A stretch of 64,000 bases of DNA, from the NCBI GenBank assembly GCA_022009995.1, contig CP091734.1, forward strand, positions 620,001 to 684,000. The letters run 5' to 3'. Numbering within the stretch: position 1 is the first letter of the stretch; each line of letters begins with the position of its first letter. The DNA comes from Clostridiales bacterium. Its GTDB lineage: Bacteria > Bacillota > Clostridia > Christensenellales > CAG-917. The position numbers and the translations under genes are program-made. This document shows positions 47,483 to 57,447 of this stretch, piece by piece. Below the pieces are notes generated by a model. It searched no databases and was not told the origin of the DNA. It saw nothing but the letters and a program-made list of their open reading frames with translations.

Positions 47483-47812
47483 TTGAGAGCAACGGAACGT
47501 CGCCAAGCGCTTTTAGAGATTATTTGCGAACGTCGTCACGAAAAGATGGACAATCTCGCATTTGAACTCGGCGTAAGCAGAAAAACAATTATACGTGACG
47601 TTCTCGAGCTCTCGATTTCTTACCCGATATACACCGCTGCGGGCCGGCACGATAGCGGAGTTTTTGTTGAAGATGATTACTATCTTGGAAAGCAGTATCT
47701 GTCAGACGAACAGCAAAAGTTGTTAGAAACGATGCTCGGAAATTGCGACGAAAACCAAAAGAAAACAATGCTCGCAATCATAAAGAAGTTCGGCAGAAAA
47801 AACAAAAAATAG
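47483..47812 (+). CDS. DeoR-type helix-turn-helix regulator
   Basis: 110 residues from TTG 47483 (AAGGAGGTGAG upstream). MRATERRQALLEIICER...DNLAFELGVSRKTIIRDVLELS is a winged helix-turn-helix of the DeoR/HTH_11 type. The C-terminal half is short and lysine-rich. A palindrome GGGACAAAAGGTGTCCC lies upstream (47418-47434) and may be its operator. It is the first gene of the block with phage-like genes. Confidence 0.7.
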   Translation: MRATERRQALLEIICERRHEKMDNLAFELGVSRKTIIRDVLELSISYPIYTAAGRHDSGVFVEDDYYLGKQYLSDEQQKLLETMLGNCDENQKKTMLAIIKKFGRKNKK

Positions 47813-47824
47813 GAGGTGTTAAAA

Positions 47825-48433
47825 ATGCTTACCACGGTTCAGGTCCGAAACGACTTAAAAGAAATTCGTTACTACTACTCAATGAAAGAACTGTTCGACA
47901 GAAGTTCCAAAACTGTCAAGCCGCTTGCAATCGTTCAGAAAGTCGAACGATACAATACGGCAATGCAAAACGCTCCTGCAAGGCTCTATATCCTTTATGT
48001 GTCGCTGTATATTGACAACAATACGCAAGCGGTTCTTGCCGAAGAATGGCAACTCACCACCGACTATATGAAGGAACTCAACAACAAATTGATTTATTTC
48101 TTGCAGTCGGCGTTGAAATCAAAATCACTGTGCTATCAGGTTACGGGCAAAGGAGTAAAAAACATGTCAAAACACGCTGTTGTAAAACCCGTTTGCGATA
48201 TTGATTTTCTTCAAAACGCAGACAACGTTTATCGCACCCCGGACTATATCGTCAAGCAGAAAATTTCTCTCTGTTCCAACAATCGCGGAGACGTTCATTC
48301 GGTAAGCGACGATACCTATTATTTCAGGACTTCCGAGCGCGACATCGACTATGAGTTCGTGTTTCAATCAAGAAACAATCTTGACGGTAAACGCATCAAA
48401 ACACGCACATATTTAAGGACTTATATTGATTAA
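47825..48433 (+). CDS. unknown protein with sigma-region-4-like N-terminal half
   Basis: 202 residues from ATG 47825 (AGGAGGTG site). The first ~110 residues (MQNAPARLYILYVSLYIDNNTQAVLAEEWQLTTDYMKELN) look like phage transcription activators of the sigma-70 region 4/ArpU style. An internal ATG at 48163 with AAGGAGT upstream could start a separate ~90-residue protein (MSKHAVVKPVCDIDF...). I cannot name a family. Confidence 0.5.
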   Translation: MLTTVQVRNDLKEIRYYYSMKELFDRSSKTVKPLAIVQKVERYNTAMQNAPARLYILYVSLYIDNNTQAVLAEEWQLTTDYMKELNNKLIYFLQSALKSKSLCYQVTGKGVKNMSKHAVVKPVCDIDFLQNADNVYRTPDYIVKQKISLCSNNRGDVHSVSDDTYYFRTSERDIDYEFVFQSRNNLDGKRIKTRTYLRTYID

Positions 48434-48781
48434 GAAAACTACAAAAATGTGCGTTTAATCAACCTATAACGGCACTTTAACTGTCGTTTCGGTTACATTC
48501 AATCGTCCATTAAGAGAATTTGCGTTCTCTATGGAAATATAAAAGCAAGTCCATTTTCGGCAAAGAATACCGACTGTTTTATGCGGACTTTCGAAAGATA
48601 AAGGTGGCCACCTTCCAAAGTAAAGTCGCACGAAACGGAATGTTTCAACAAAGAGAAAACGGCTTGCAAACCTACAACTTAATATCAAAATTTTTCGCTT
48701 GGCTAACGGCAACACGGGCAACAAAAAATCAAAATTCTATGCTGAACTAACGGCTACACGGGTAAAGGAGTAAAACACTTT
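48434..48781 (+). other. gene-free stretch with palindromes
   Basis: 348 bases with no credible gene. It has AAGGTGGCCACCTT (48600-48613, perfect 14-base palindrome) with GACTT/AAAGTC outside, and AGAGAA/TTCTCT (48511-48528). It could be regulatory or a replication-linked region of the inovirus-like block. Confidence 0.4.
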
Positions 48782-49048
48782 ATGGCAAACAAAAATAACA
48801 ACGAACGCAGATGGAGCGTGCCTTCCAAACGAGCGAAGGGTTACGCATCCGAACGCAAAAACAAAGTTCACGAACACGGACCGAAAGTAGGTAAGGAACT
48901 GACCGATTACGAAGCAGGTCTTCGCTCCGGTTATCTTCAGGCACAGTCCGATCACGCCGGCTTGTTCAAATACAAGAAGGCACTCGGCGAAGGCAAATCC
49001 AAAGCCGAAGCAAAGAAAATCTCCCGCACTATCGGGAAGAAAAATTAA
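48782..49048 (+). CDS. small, basic protein of the inovirus-like block
   Basis: 88 residues, strongly basic (ERRWSVPSKRAKGYASERKNKVHEHG), without membrane helix. Good AAAGGAG site. It could bind DNA or RNA; similar small basic proteins occur near ssDNA-phage modules. The exact family is unknown. It is tightly linked to the 116-residue gene 14 bases downstream. Confidence 0.5.
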   Translation: MANKNNNERRWSVPSKRAKGYASERKNKVHEHGPKVGKELTDYEAGLRSGYLQAQSDHAGLFKYKKALGEGKSKAEAKKISRTIGKKN

Positions 49049-49062
49049 GGAGGTGAAAGGTA

Positions 49063-49413
49063 ATGGCTAACAACATTATGGTTGAAAGAGAAACTTTTGA
49101 AAGTCACGGTAAGGAATACTACTCCTACTTCATTAAAGGTGTAGTTCGCGGCAAGGAAATCAAAATTCAGGTCGCACCGCCCAACAAGGACACCGACAAA
49201 AACGGTTACAACGTTCTTGACGTAGTTTTCGGTGACGCTATGGAAGCGGAACTCGTCGTCGTTCCTTACGAAATGAAAGACGATCACGGCAAGGTGGTGA
49301 AAGGCAATACTTACGCCGTTCGTTCTTACGACGAAGACGGGACTGTTTACGAATGCCCGATTAAGCCTGCGAGAACGTCGGACAAGAGTTTCATGAATAT
49401 GCTTTTGAGATAA
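49063..49413 (+). CDS. candidate single-strand-DNA-binding or accessory protein
   Basis: 116 residues from ATG 49063 (AAGGAGGTG site). A compact beta-rich pattern (EYYSYFIKGVVRGKEIKIQVAPP, NTYAVRSYDEDGTVYECPIKP) of OB-fold-like size, no membrane helix. In position it matches the gpV-type ssDNA-binding gene of inoviruses, between regulators and virion genes. The fold assignment is inference from size and position, not from a named motif. A hairpin terminator follows. Confidence 0.45.
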   Translation: MANNIMVERETFESHGKEYYSYFIKGVVRGKEIKIQVAPPNKDTDKNGYNVLDVVFGDAMEAELVVVPYEMKDDHGKVVKGNTYAVRSYDEDGTVYECPIKPARTSDKSFMNMLLR

Positions 49414-49430
49414 GCATTCCCCTTGTAGAG

Positions 49431-49464
49431 AACTACGGTTTGCTTAGGTAAGCCGTAGTTTTTT
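49431..49464 (+). terminator. terminator/attenuator before the virion-like genes
   Basis: AACTACGG / CCGTAGTT around a short partly paired loop, then TTTTTT. It separates replication-type genes from membrane protein genes. Confidence 0.7.
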
Positions 49465-49501
49465 ACACCCAAAAATCTAAATTTCGGAGGTAAAAAACAT
49501 T

Positions 49502-50576
49502 ATGTATCAAGAATTCAATCAACACAAAATCCGACGCGGTTAAGTGGATAATCGCCTTTACGCTCATTATCGTGCTTATGGCAGGCGTTGTTGCGGCACT
49601 CATTCTGTCGCTTGACAAACCCACTCCTATCAAACCGCAAGAGAACGAAACGCAACAGGAATCGCCCGACGAATCCAATGCCGCGGTAGTTCTCACTCTC
49701 GGACAACCCAGACTTATTAGCGTGAAATCGCCTGCTCTCGCTGCGGACAATACACAGCAATACGTATCTCAAACGGTTACGGCAACCATTACGCCGTCTA
49801 CCGTCGTGGATAAATACGTTACTTGGTCTGTTGCTTGGGCAAACGACGCTCCACTCAAAGACAAGAACATTTCGGACTATATCAAGGTGACGGACGATTC
49901 GCAAGGCAATCTTACGGCAACGGTCAACTGCTACAAGTCTTTCAAAGGCAGCAAGGCAATTCTTACTTGCACCACAAGACAAGGCGGTAAAACCGGAACT
50001 GTCAATATCGTCTATGAAGGCGTGCCGTCAAGTATGTCTATCACCGCTCCTACGGGCGTTACGAAATACAATCTCGGCAAAGATTCCGTGGATTTGCTTT
50101 ACGTCGGTAAGTCTTACTCTCTTAATCTCGCAATGGATAACATTTTTCATAGCGTAGGTAGTAATTTCAATGACTTTACCGTAACCGTTACGGGAGTAGG
50201 ATCTGTTACTTGCGGTACTTATTCTCAATCAGGCAGGGGCGCAGGTTGGAGTTCTCACAGTAACATTGTCGATTTCAGTAAAATTGCAAAAGAATTCGTA
50301 ACTTGTTCGACTTCCGGTAATACGCTTTCGATTAACGTAACAAAGTCGCTTTACGATTATTACGAATCCAAGGAAACAAAAATAGTCGAAGGCAACGGCG
50401 AAACGACTACTTACACTAATAAGTTGTATTCAATTAACACCGATTCCGACGGAAATAAACCGTATCTGATTGTTAAGGTTCAGCATAAAACGCTCGGATT
50501 TTCCGCGCAGTATAAGTTTTTTATCGGCGAGGAAGTAAGCAAGGTTACTACGAGTAAGGCAACAATCACGTTTTAA
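49502..50576 (+). CDS. membrane-anchored Ig-like beta protein, copy 1 (one slip near 49525)
   Basis: About 358 residues. The slip at ~49525 is corrected by KSDAVKWIIAFTLIIVLMAGVVAALILSL, a membrane helix, so the start is ATG 49502 with GGAGG. The outside part contains Big/Ig-like segments (TITPSTVVDKYVTWSV, TATVNCYKSFKG). A paralogue follows with the same layout. In this block such proteins are candidates for virion or surface proteins; no direct evidence. Ribosome site GGAGG. Confidence 0.65.
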
Positions 50577-50590
50577 GGAGGAAGTTAGAT

Positions 50591-51611
50591 ATGTATAACG
50601 AAAACAATAATAAAAGCAGATGGATAGCCGTGTTTACGGCAATCGTTCTTCTCTTTATAGGAGTAATTTCTTCGCTTGTGATAGCAATCGGAAACAAGCC
50701 CGTCGGCGAAGTCAAAAAGTCGGATATTTCGGGAAATATAGATGTCGAAACGCCCGATTTCGACAATACGAAATTTGCTCCCGTGGCTCTTAAAATGAGT
50801 TCGAACTATGTCGTCAAGGCAGCCGCAAACGGTCAGCAAACCATATCCAAGACGATTACGGCAACGGTTATGCCCGCTACGGCTAAATACTTTGGTAGAT
50901 TGGTCTGTAGAGTGGGGTGGCGAGCAAACCGGTACGGTTACGGATTATGTCACCGTTATACCCGTAAGCGATGGCTCTACCACGGCAACCGTAACTTGCA
51001 AAAAGCCGTTTACGGGTGAAATTGTCATTGTTTGTACTACTCGCGAAGGCGGATATATGGCAACCTGTACGGTTACTTTCGCGGGACATCCTACGGACAT
51101 TGCCCTTTCCGGCTCTGTTTCCGAAGTGAGCGGCGCATACAATCTCGGTATAGGAACGTCTTACAATTACGCTGTAACTCTTACTAATCCGTTTAATTCC
51201 GTCGGCTCGCAATTCAACGAAGTGTCCGCAATCGTCACCGGCGTAGGGCAGATTAAAGTCGGTTATATGGAACACTTCAATAAAAGCGGAAACGACAAGT
51301 GGTACGACTCGTCATATTCGACAATAGACCTTGACAGCATTAAGGACAGCCTTATTTCTGTTTCCTATTCTGACGGAAAACTTACGATTAACACGTTAAA
51401 AGCGATTGAAAGTTACTACAAGAGTACAACAAGGCTTGATGGTGGCAGAACTCTCGGATATAACGATAAATTCCATTCTTATGTGAGCGATTGCTATTTC
51501 AATATCACTTTGACGGAAGCGAAGTCCGGGCTTACGAAAACGATAAAAGTTGTATTCGACAAGTCGAGTGTTACGGGCGTAAAAGTAAGTTCTACGGAAA
51601 TGGAATTTTAA
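50591..51611 (+). CDS. membrane-anchored Ig-like beta protein, copy 2 (one slip near 50895)
   Basis: About 340 residues. Starts MYNENNNKSRWIAVFTAIVLLFIG (membrane helix). The outside part is homologous in order to copy 1 (ITATVMPATA, NTLVDWSVEWGG, TTATVTCKKPF; NLG...Y...L.NPFNSVGSQF matches NLGKDS...NIFHSVGSNF). The slip near 50895 interrupts the first Ig-like domain. Tandem duplication is clear. Role is unknown. Confidence 0.65.
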
Positions 51612-51638
51612 CGAAAATGATTGAAAGGGAGGCTATCA

Positions 51639-52225
51639 ATGACAAAATCTAAAATAGGACAAGTTGTTTCTTACATAGTCATATTGCTTGTTATCGTAGC
51701 CGTCATCGGCGTTTTCGCTCACTTCACAAACGGGTTTACAAGCGATTTCAAGACTTTTTATGTTTCGGTAGACGGTAAAGACGTTATGATTTCCGGTAAC
51801 GGTTACGTTATATCCGAAAACGAACCGCTCTCTGTTGACGTGAAATACACTTTCGGCTCATTCAACAAAAACGAAACGAAAGACTATTCCGTAAAGATAA
51901 TCCCGAACAAGATTGAAAACAGCGATTTACATATACCGTTGACGGCGAAAGCAAATCGTTTCAATTGGAAACGGATCTGACGGCTGCCTTTGAAATAAAC
52001 AAAGGCGAAAAATCTTTCACCATTAAGCCGAAAGGAAAATCGCTGACCGAAGTCCTGACTGTGTTTTACGGCACGGAAGTAACCGATTGTGAAAACAAAG
52101 GCTATACGGATATGTTTACGATAATCGTAACGTCTTACAACGGCGAAGCAAGCGTTAAACTCAATTTTACGATTGCGGGAAAAGTGGTCGGAGTTGTTTT
52201 GGATCGGGAGGTGATTGTGTTTTGA
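51639..52225 (+). CDS. membrane-anchored small beta protein (one slip near 51930)
   Basis: About 195 residues after repair, from ATG 51639 (GGGAGG). N-terminal membrane helix VVSYIVILLVIVAVIGVFAHF, then a strand-rich outside part with 'SLSVDVKYTFGSFN' and 'ASVKLNFTIAGKVVG'. The slip near 51930 is repaired by TYTVDGESKSFQLETDL. It overlaps the next gene by 4 bases (translational coupling). Function unknown; in a phage-like block, a virion minor protein is possible. Confidence 0.6.
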
Positions 52226-53652
52226 CAAGGACGTTGAAAACGAGATTTGCGTGTATGCTACTCGCTTTCATTGCGGTGTTCTGCACTGTAATAACTACGG
52301 TGCAGACGCCCGTCTTTGCCAGAGCGGAAAGCATCACCTATTCGGAAGTGTTGGACGATTTGGAAAAGGATACATCGTTTAAGCCGGAAAACTATCCGAC
52401 CAAAACAGACAACTATTCATTGCAGATAATCCAACTTGCCGAAAGCGTAAATAAAGAACTTTTCGTTTACGTCTATCAGCCGAGCGGTAAAGCCAAAGAC
52501 TTCAAAGCGTCCTCTATCAACATTTCGACTACGATAAACGACAACATTTCGTATCTGAATTACAAACTCGAATTGCTAAATAGTAGCGGTGTATTCTACA
52601 AATACAAAGTTTCGGGACTTACGGTCAAGGACGAAAGCGTGAGATATTACGCCATAAGTTCAATTTACCGTCCGTTCAATGAGAGTATCGACAAACAAGC
52701 AAGCGGCGGCAATACCGTCACCGAAGTCAATTACGCGGTCAATAAGCAGTATGCCTTCGGTTCAATCAACGGAAAGCCTTATGTGAATTGCGTTGATATC
52801 GAAACAATCGTCGTTACGGATAAATTTGTGGGTTTCGTAAGGTATAAAGACGGTTTCAAACTCTACGTCGGAGCGTGCGACAGTCATTTCGTAGCGTTCA
52901 ACACGGACAAACCCATAGACAAACTTCTCGAAGCGGACGTGTATTATACAACGCAAAGTTACGATTGGTCTTCCGCTCCATTTGTCGGGGTAAATGAAAC
53001 GTTCGGGGATAAAGCGGATAAATACGCCTATCTCAAATACACGGACAAGGTTGAACATTCCGGAGGAGGCTTATTTGCGGGAACGTATAAGTGGGACAGG
53101 ATTCAGACGATTGACGACTTTATCAAAGGCGAAAACCGCGAGAATATCTACCACGGCGCAGTCCTTGACGTAAAAACTTCATCGAAACTGACGGACGAAG
53201 CCTTGACAGAACTCAAAGGCAAGAAATGGGTACTACGTTTTGCAGAAACAAGTTACTCGTTGAGCGGCTATTCTACAACCGGTTCTACGTTTGAAAGTTA
53301 TACGCTCGTTGGCGACGTAACCATACTTCGATTGAAGTTTGAAACGGACGGCATAACCTACAACTTGGGCGTTATAGACAACAAGCAATCGGGCAGCAAA
53401 GATCCGTCCAACGAAACGGACATCGACATAAGTCTGAACAAGCGCGGAAAGATGATTTTGTATCTCTTGATGCTCATACTTTTAATCATCCTTCTCGCTC
53501 CGATTTTGCCGTATGTTCTGCAAGCAATCGTATGGATAATTTCGCTGCCGTTCAAAGGTATTTCGGCGGCTGTAAAATCCACGAAACGACGGCGCGCCGA
53601 GAAGCGTGTCAGAAAAGAATTTGCCGACCGGTGGAACACAAGCGGAAAGTAA
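52222..53652 (+). CDS. secreted protein with C-terminal membrane anchor, adsorption-protein-like
   Basis: 476 residues from TTG 52222 (GGGAGGTG site). Signal peptide (RFACMLLAFIAVFCTVITTVQ, cleavage after ARA). Long outside part, then a C-terminal helix (MILYLLMLILLIILLAPILPYVL) and a basic cytosolic tail. This signal-body-anchor plan is that of pIII-type filamentous phage tip/adsorption proteins, but no sequence motif proves it. It is the largest exported protein in the block. Confidence 0.6.
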   Translation: MTRTLKTRFACMLLAFIAVFCTVITTVQTPVFARAESITYSEVLDDLEKDTSFKPENYPTKTDNYSLQIIQLAESVNKELFVYVYQPSGKAKDFKASSINISTTINDNISYLNYKLELLNSSGVFYKYKVSGLTVKDESVRYYAISSIYRPFNESIDKQASGGNTVTEVNYAVNKQYAFGSINGKPYVNCVDIETIVVTDKFVGFVRYKDGFKLYVGACDSHFVAFNTDKPIDKLLEADVYYTTQSYDWSSAPFVGVNETFGDKADKYAYLKYTDKVEHSGGGLFAGTYKWDRIQTIDDFIKGENRENIYHGAVLDVKTSSKLTDEALTELKGKKWVLRFAETSYSLSGYSTTGSTFESYTLVGDVTILRLKFETDGITYNLGVIDNKQSGSKDPSNETDIDISLNKRGKMILYLLMLILLIILLAPILPYVLQAIVWIISLPFKGISAAVKSTKRRRAEKRVRKEFADRWNTSGK

Positions 53653-53730
53653 AATCTAACGAAAAGACGCCGGCGGATCTAATGGTTCGTCGGCGTTAAT
53701 TTTATCTATAAAAAACAGGAGAATTTCAAT

Positions 53731-53874
53731 ATGAAAACACTAAAAAGAATTATAGCGGTTTTACTGCTATTCATAACCATTCTGGCGGTCAGTTATATCG
53801 TTTATACGGCAAAGCAAATACCGCCCAAAAATACGATATCGGAGGTGCTGTATGAGATTGCAAAAACGACTTAA
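53731..53874 (+). CDS. 47-residue single-helix membrane peptide
   Basis: 47 residues: a basic start MKTLKRIIAVLLLFITIL and one membrane helix, then a short polar tail. Small membrane peptides are the major coat in inoviruses, but this one lacks the acidic N-terminal mature part expected, so it could instead be a minor protein or holin-like. AGGAGA precedes the ATG; its end overlaps the P-loop gene start by 23 bases in another frame. Confidence 0.5.
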   Translation: MKTLKRIIAVLLLFITILAVSYIVYTAKQIPPKNTISEVLYEIAKTT

Positions 53875-55967
53875 TGTTGCGCTCACGGTAGCCCTTACGA
53901 TAGCGTTTATTTTGCTCGGAGCGTTCGTGTTCAGAGTTGCCTATTGTCGCACTTTCGAGGGTTTAATCGACTTATACGGCAGTTTTAAGTATTATTTCTG
54001 CGTATTATTCGGTTTTCCCGTCGATGGTATTCCGTCCGTTGCGGAGCGTTCAAAGGTGCTGAATTGGGACGTGATTTGCCTGCGGATTTTGAAACGTTCA
54101 AGGCAAATTGCATAGCCTTTTTCAGACTGTTTACAAGCAAAGAAAACTTCCTTTCGTGGCTTAGCGAAACGGGGCAAAAGACAGGGAAAATATCCAAGAT
54201 AATCATCATCGTTCTGCCGTGTATTTTAGCGTTGTGGATAGCACTTAAAACTCTCTATAAAAAGCACAACACAAAGCATAATATAGACACACTTCCGCTA
54301 CGCGTTTACAAGACAGTTACAAGGTATACGACCGAGCCGTTGAAACGATTTGTCCGGCAGTATGCGGCGTTTGTAAAAGAGCATAATTTTATATGGATTA
54401 TTTGGCTGGTAATTTGGATTTTCAATCTGAATTTCGCAACGATAATCATAGAGTTTTTCGCTTACTATTTTTACTTCGCCGTATCCTTTGACTTCGGCTC
54501 GATTTACACGCAGATCGTCAAGCTGATCATAGACTTACAGGTCGTAGTAAAATATGTCCCCTTTTGGGTAATTCTCATTTTTATTTGGCTTTTATTCGAG
54601 CGGTGGAGAAGAAAACTCGCGCTTGCAAAACTACGCCGAATGGAGAACTCGAACCGTGGGTTTATAAACGATCTTCCTATTGTATCGATGACGTGCGGAA
54701 GTATGGGCAAAAAGAAGACCACTATCATTACGGATATGACCTTATCGCAGGAAATAATGTTCCGAAACGTCGCTTACGGAAAATTGCAGGAAACGGATAT
54801 GAAGTTCCCTAATTTTGGGTGGATAGCCTTTGAAATGGAACTTCGTAAATGTATGGAACACGGCATAGTGTATAATCTCGCGACTGTTAAAGAGTGGGTA
54901 AAACTCAAACGCAGTCGATACGAAAAACACCACGATGACAGTTTGCAACTTTACGGCTACGACAGCAAGCGATACGGGCTTTACTACCGAGACGGACTGA
55001 AAACGAGTTACATTTTCGACGTGCTTTCGACCTATGCTCAACTGTATTTCGTCTACGTAATTCAAAGCAGTCTGATTGTTGCGAATTATTCGATTCGTGA
55101 AGATAATCGACTTATAGACGGCGGAAACTTTCCTGTTTGGTCAACCGATTTCTTCTCGAAGACTCCCCGACCGTCAAGGCACGCCCACATTCTCGACTTC
55201 GACGTTTTAAGGCTCGGCAAGAAAGTTTTGGAGAATAACCCAAACGCCGGAAGTTTTGAGTTTGGAGTGGTGGCAATTACCGAAGTCGGTAAAGAGCGCG
55301 GTAACAATCTCGAGCTGAAAGAAGTGAAGAAAGGCACGGAAGAAACCAACCAGAAAAACGACTTGTTTAACTCTTGGCTGAAAATGTGCAGGCACTCGGC
55401 AACGATAGACAACTACCCGTTTATAAAGGTTTTACGGACGAGCAACGTCCTTCTTCGTGGGGTGCGGACGCAAGAGAACTTTGCGATATAGTGCATATCG
55501 TATCGTCGGGGAATACTCGTCTTGCCTTGCCGTTTTTCACCATTGAAGAAATGCTCAATGAGTGGCTGTTTAATTGGTTTATCAACCTATACGCCGACTT
55601 TCGCTTTAATCGTGGTGACAACACGCTGCTTATTTACTTATTGAAAAAAGTGACTGCTTTTTTCTACAAACGCACCGTGATTGCTTACAACAACTACGGT
55701 TACAGCATATCGAATATCGAAAAAGAACGTGGAACGATGGACGGTAAAACGGAAAAGAAAAAGTATTACCTTATGCACAAGAAGATTTACAGTCAAAGGT
55801 TTTCTACCGACTGTTTCTCGGACTACTTCAACGATATAGCGAAAAACACAAAAATAGGACTGAACGACTATATGGAATATCAAACCGAAAAAGCAACCGT
55901 AACGGAACTGAAAATGCAGAACAGTTATTTTATTAACGCATTGTATAAGAATGCCGACACCGAATAG
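53852..55967 (+). CDS. membrane P-loop protein, candidate Zot/pI-like morphogenesis ATPase (slips near 54085 and 55450)
   Basis: About 705 residues after repair, from ATG 53852 (GGAGGTG). Four membrane segments in residues ~10-250 (TVALTIAFILLGAFVF, IIIIVLPCILALWIAL, FIWIIWLVIWIFNLNF, YVPFWVILIFIWLLF), then a cytosolic part with a Walker-A-like TCGSMGKKKTTIITDM (the usual glycine before GK is lysine). It resembles P-loop proteins with N-terminal membrane helices near Rep genes in ssDNA elements. The Zot/pI role (phage extrusion) is inferred from context. Confidence 0.55.
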
Positions 55968-56027
55968 AGTTCTGCGACAACGTAATTGAAATGGCGTCGG
56001 CATCTCTTTTCCATAAAGGAGGTCAAA

Positions 56028-57052
56028 ATGCCATACGGCGAAACCAAGGTTTACTTTGACGGATCGCATTACATAGCAATCCCTCACACTACACGACCGA
56101 CAAAACGGCGTCAAAACCGATAGAAGAAAAGATTGTCGTCATAGACAAGGTTGAAGAAGAAAACGGCGTAGAACCCATTTCCGCGCCTTCTGAGAGCGAT
56201 GTTGAAACAACTCAATCGTCCGAGGAGAATGATATAACGGAAGTGGTGACCGAGCCGTCTTCTTCTCAACCGACGACGCGTGAAATGACGAGAAAAGAAC
56301 TCTTTGAAGAACTATACGAAAAGTCCAAGGAAATGCGAAAAGGCGAACGTAAAAGGTTTATTGTAAACGGTATGATCGAACACTTTCCCAACAATGAAAG
56401 AACCGAGGAATACGTTACGAAAAACCTTGAGCGAAAACTACGGAATCTGATATGCAGGCGCATACGATTATGGCGAAAAATTCACTTGCAAAAGTTCAAC
56501 TATTTTTGCACTTTCACCTATGATAGCAAGAAGCATACCGAAGAATCTTTCCGCAAGTCTTTGAAAAGTTGTCTTAGTCATTTTTGCTCGCGCAAAGGCT
56601 GGAAATATATAGGCGTTTGGGAGCGTTCGCCGGAGAAGAAAAGACTGCACTTTCACGGTGTTTTTTATATACCGGAAGGCACTATTCCCGAAAACGTTCC
56701 CATTAACGATTACAACCTAAGAACGCAAAGACGGCAGATAACGTATCAAAATCCATACTTTAACTCCCGTTTCGGTCGTTCTGACTTTGAAGAAATAAAC
56801 ACAGAGTCGGATTTGTCCGAAATGATGAGATACATTATGAAGTATATGGAAAAGACGGGCGAAAGACTTGTCTACTCCAAAGGACTACCGCAGTTTTTTA
56901 TCTCGGATATTATGGACGAAGATATTGCCGGACCTATCGGAATGGAAGATAAAAAGTTGTTGCTTTTCGACGACTTTACCTGTTGGGACGAAGGTTGCTA
57001 TATGGGCAAAGTTTCGCCCGAAGTAATAGCACAAATGCGCAAAGTAAACTAA
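56028..57052 (+). CDS. HUH rolling-circle replication initiator (Rep) (one slip near 56095)
   Basis: About 341 residues. The start is ATG 56028 (AAAGGAGG), MPYGETKVYFDGSHYIAI, and a slip at ~56095 joins it to DKTASKPIEEKIVVIDKVEE. The C-terminal catalytic domain has a HUH motif LHFHGVFYIP and a downstream tyrosine motif RYIMKYMEKTG (YxxK). These enzymes nick one DNA strand and attach covalently to start rolling-circle replication of phages, plasmids or related elements. It lies beside origin-like hairpins. Confidence 0.85.
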
Positions 57053-57065
57053 TGAAAATAAACGT

Positions 57066-57081
57066 AATACAAGGCTTAAAA
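57066..57081 (+). repeat. 16-base direct repeat, right copy
   Basis: AATACAAGGCTTAAAA, identical to 47298-47313. Confidence 0.4.
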
Positions 57082-57091
57082 ATAAATGTCA

Positions 57092-57165
57092 CGCACGACG
57101 GTTAAAGGCGAAGGACAGCAAGCGGTTTAGCGGCTGCCTCGCCTTCCGTTCGTGCCTTTATTTTC
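57092..57165 (+). other. origin-like imperfect hairpin after Rep
   Basis: GCACGACGG...AAGGCGAAGGACAGCAAGC pairs imperfectly with GCGGCTGCCTCGCCTT...CCGTTCGTGC around GGTTTA. Long hairpins directly beside a HUH Rep gene are typical of rolling-circle origins; a nick site is not identified. Confidence 0.5.
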
Positions 57166-57191
57166 CGAGTATAGTTTAGTGAGTTTAGTTC

Positions 57192-57257
57192 GTGTGGCGT
57201 GTGCTTGTCTGGCGGAGCGAAGCGACGCCACTTGTTCAAGACAAGCACACGCCACAC
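57192..57257 (+). other. 19-base-pair hairpin, candidate packaging signal or origin
   Basis: GTGTGGCGTGTGCTTGTCT (57192-57210) pairs perfectly with AGACAAGCACACGCCACAC (57239-57257). The 28-base loop itself has a TGGCG/CGCCA stem, giving a branched cruciform. In filamentous phages the packaging signal is such a hairpin. Bases 57258-57447 have no recognised feature. Confidence 0.55.
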
Positions 57258-57447
57258 AGCCATTAGGGGGTTAAAGAATGGTTTTAGGTGGGGTTAAAAG
57301 GGTGTGGAAAATTTATAAATTATGACACATAGTTGGCATATTTTATTTGTTATACTGAAAATGTTCGTAAGTGTCCTGTTTTTGGGACAGGTAACAAGAT
57401 ATAATTTATTTTGATGGTAAATCTTTGATTTAAGCCCACTATCCGTA

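Noticed and set aside
49502..55967. Conjugation (type IV secretion) machinery as the identity of the membrane protein cluster
   Set aside because: No VirB4, coupling-protein or relaxase with MOB motifs is seen; the HUH Rep is of the small rolling-circle type, and P-loop protein layout differs.
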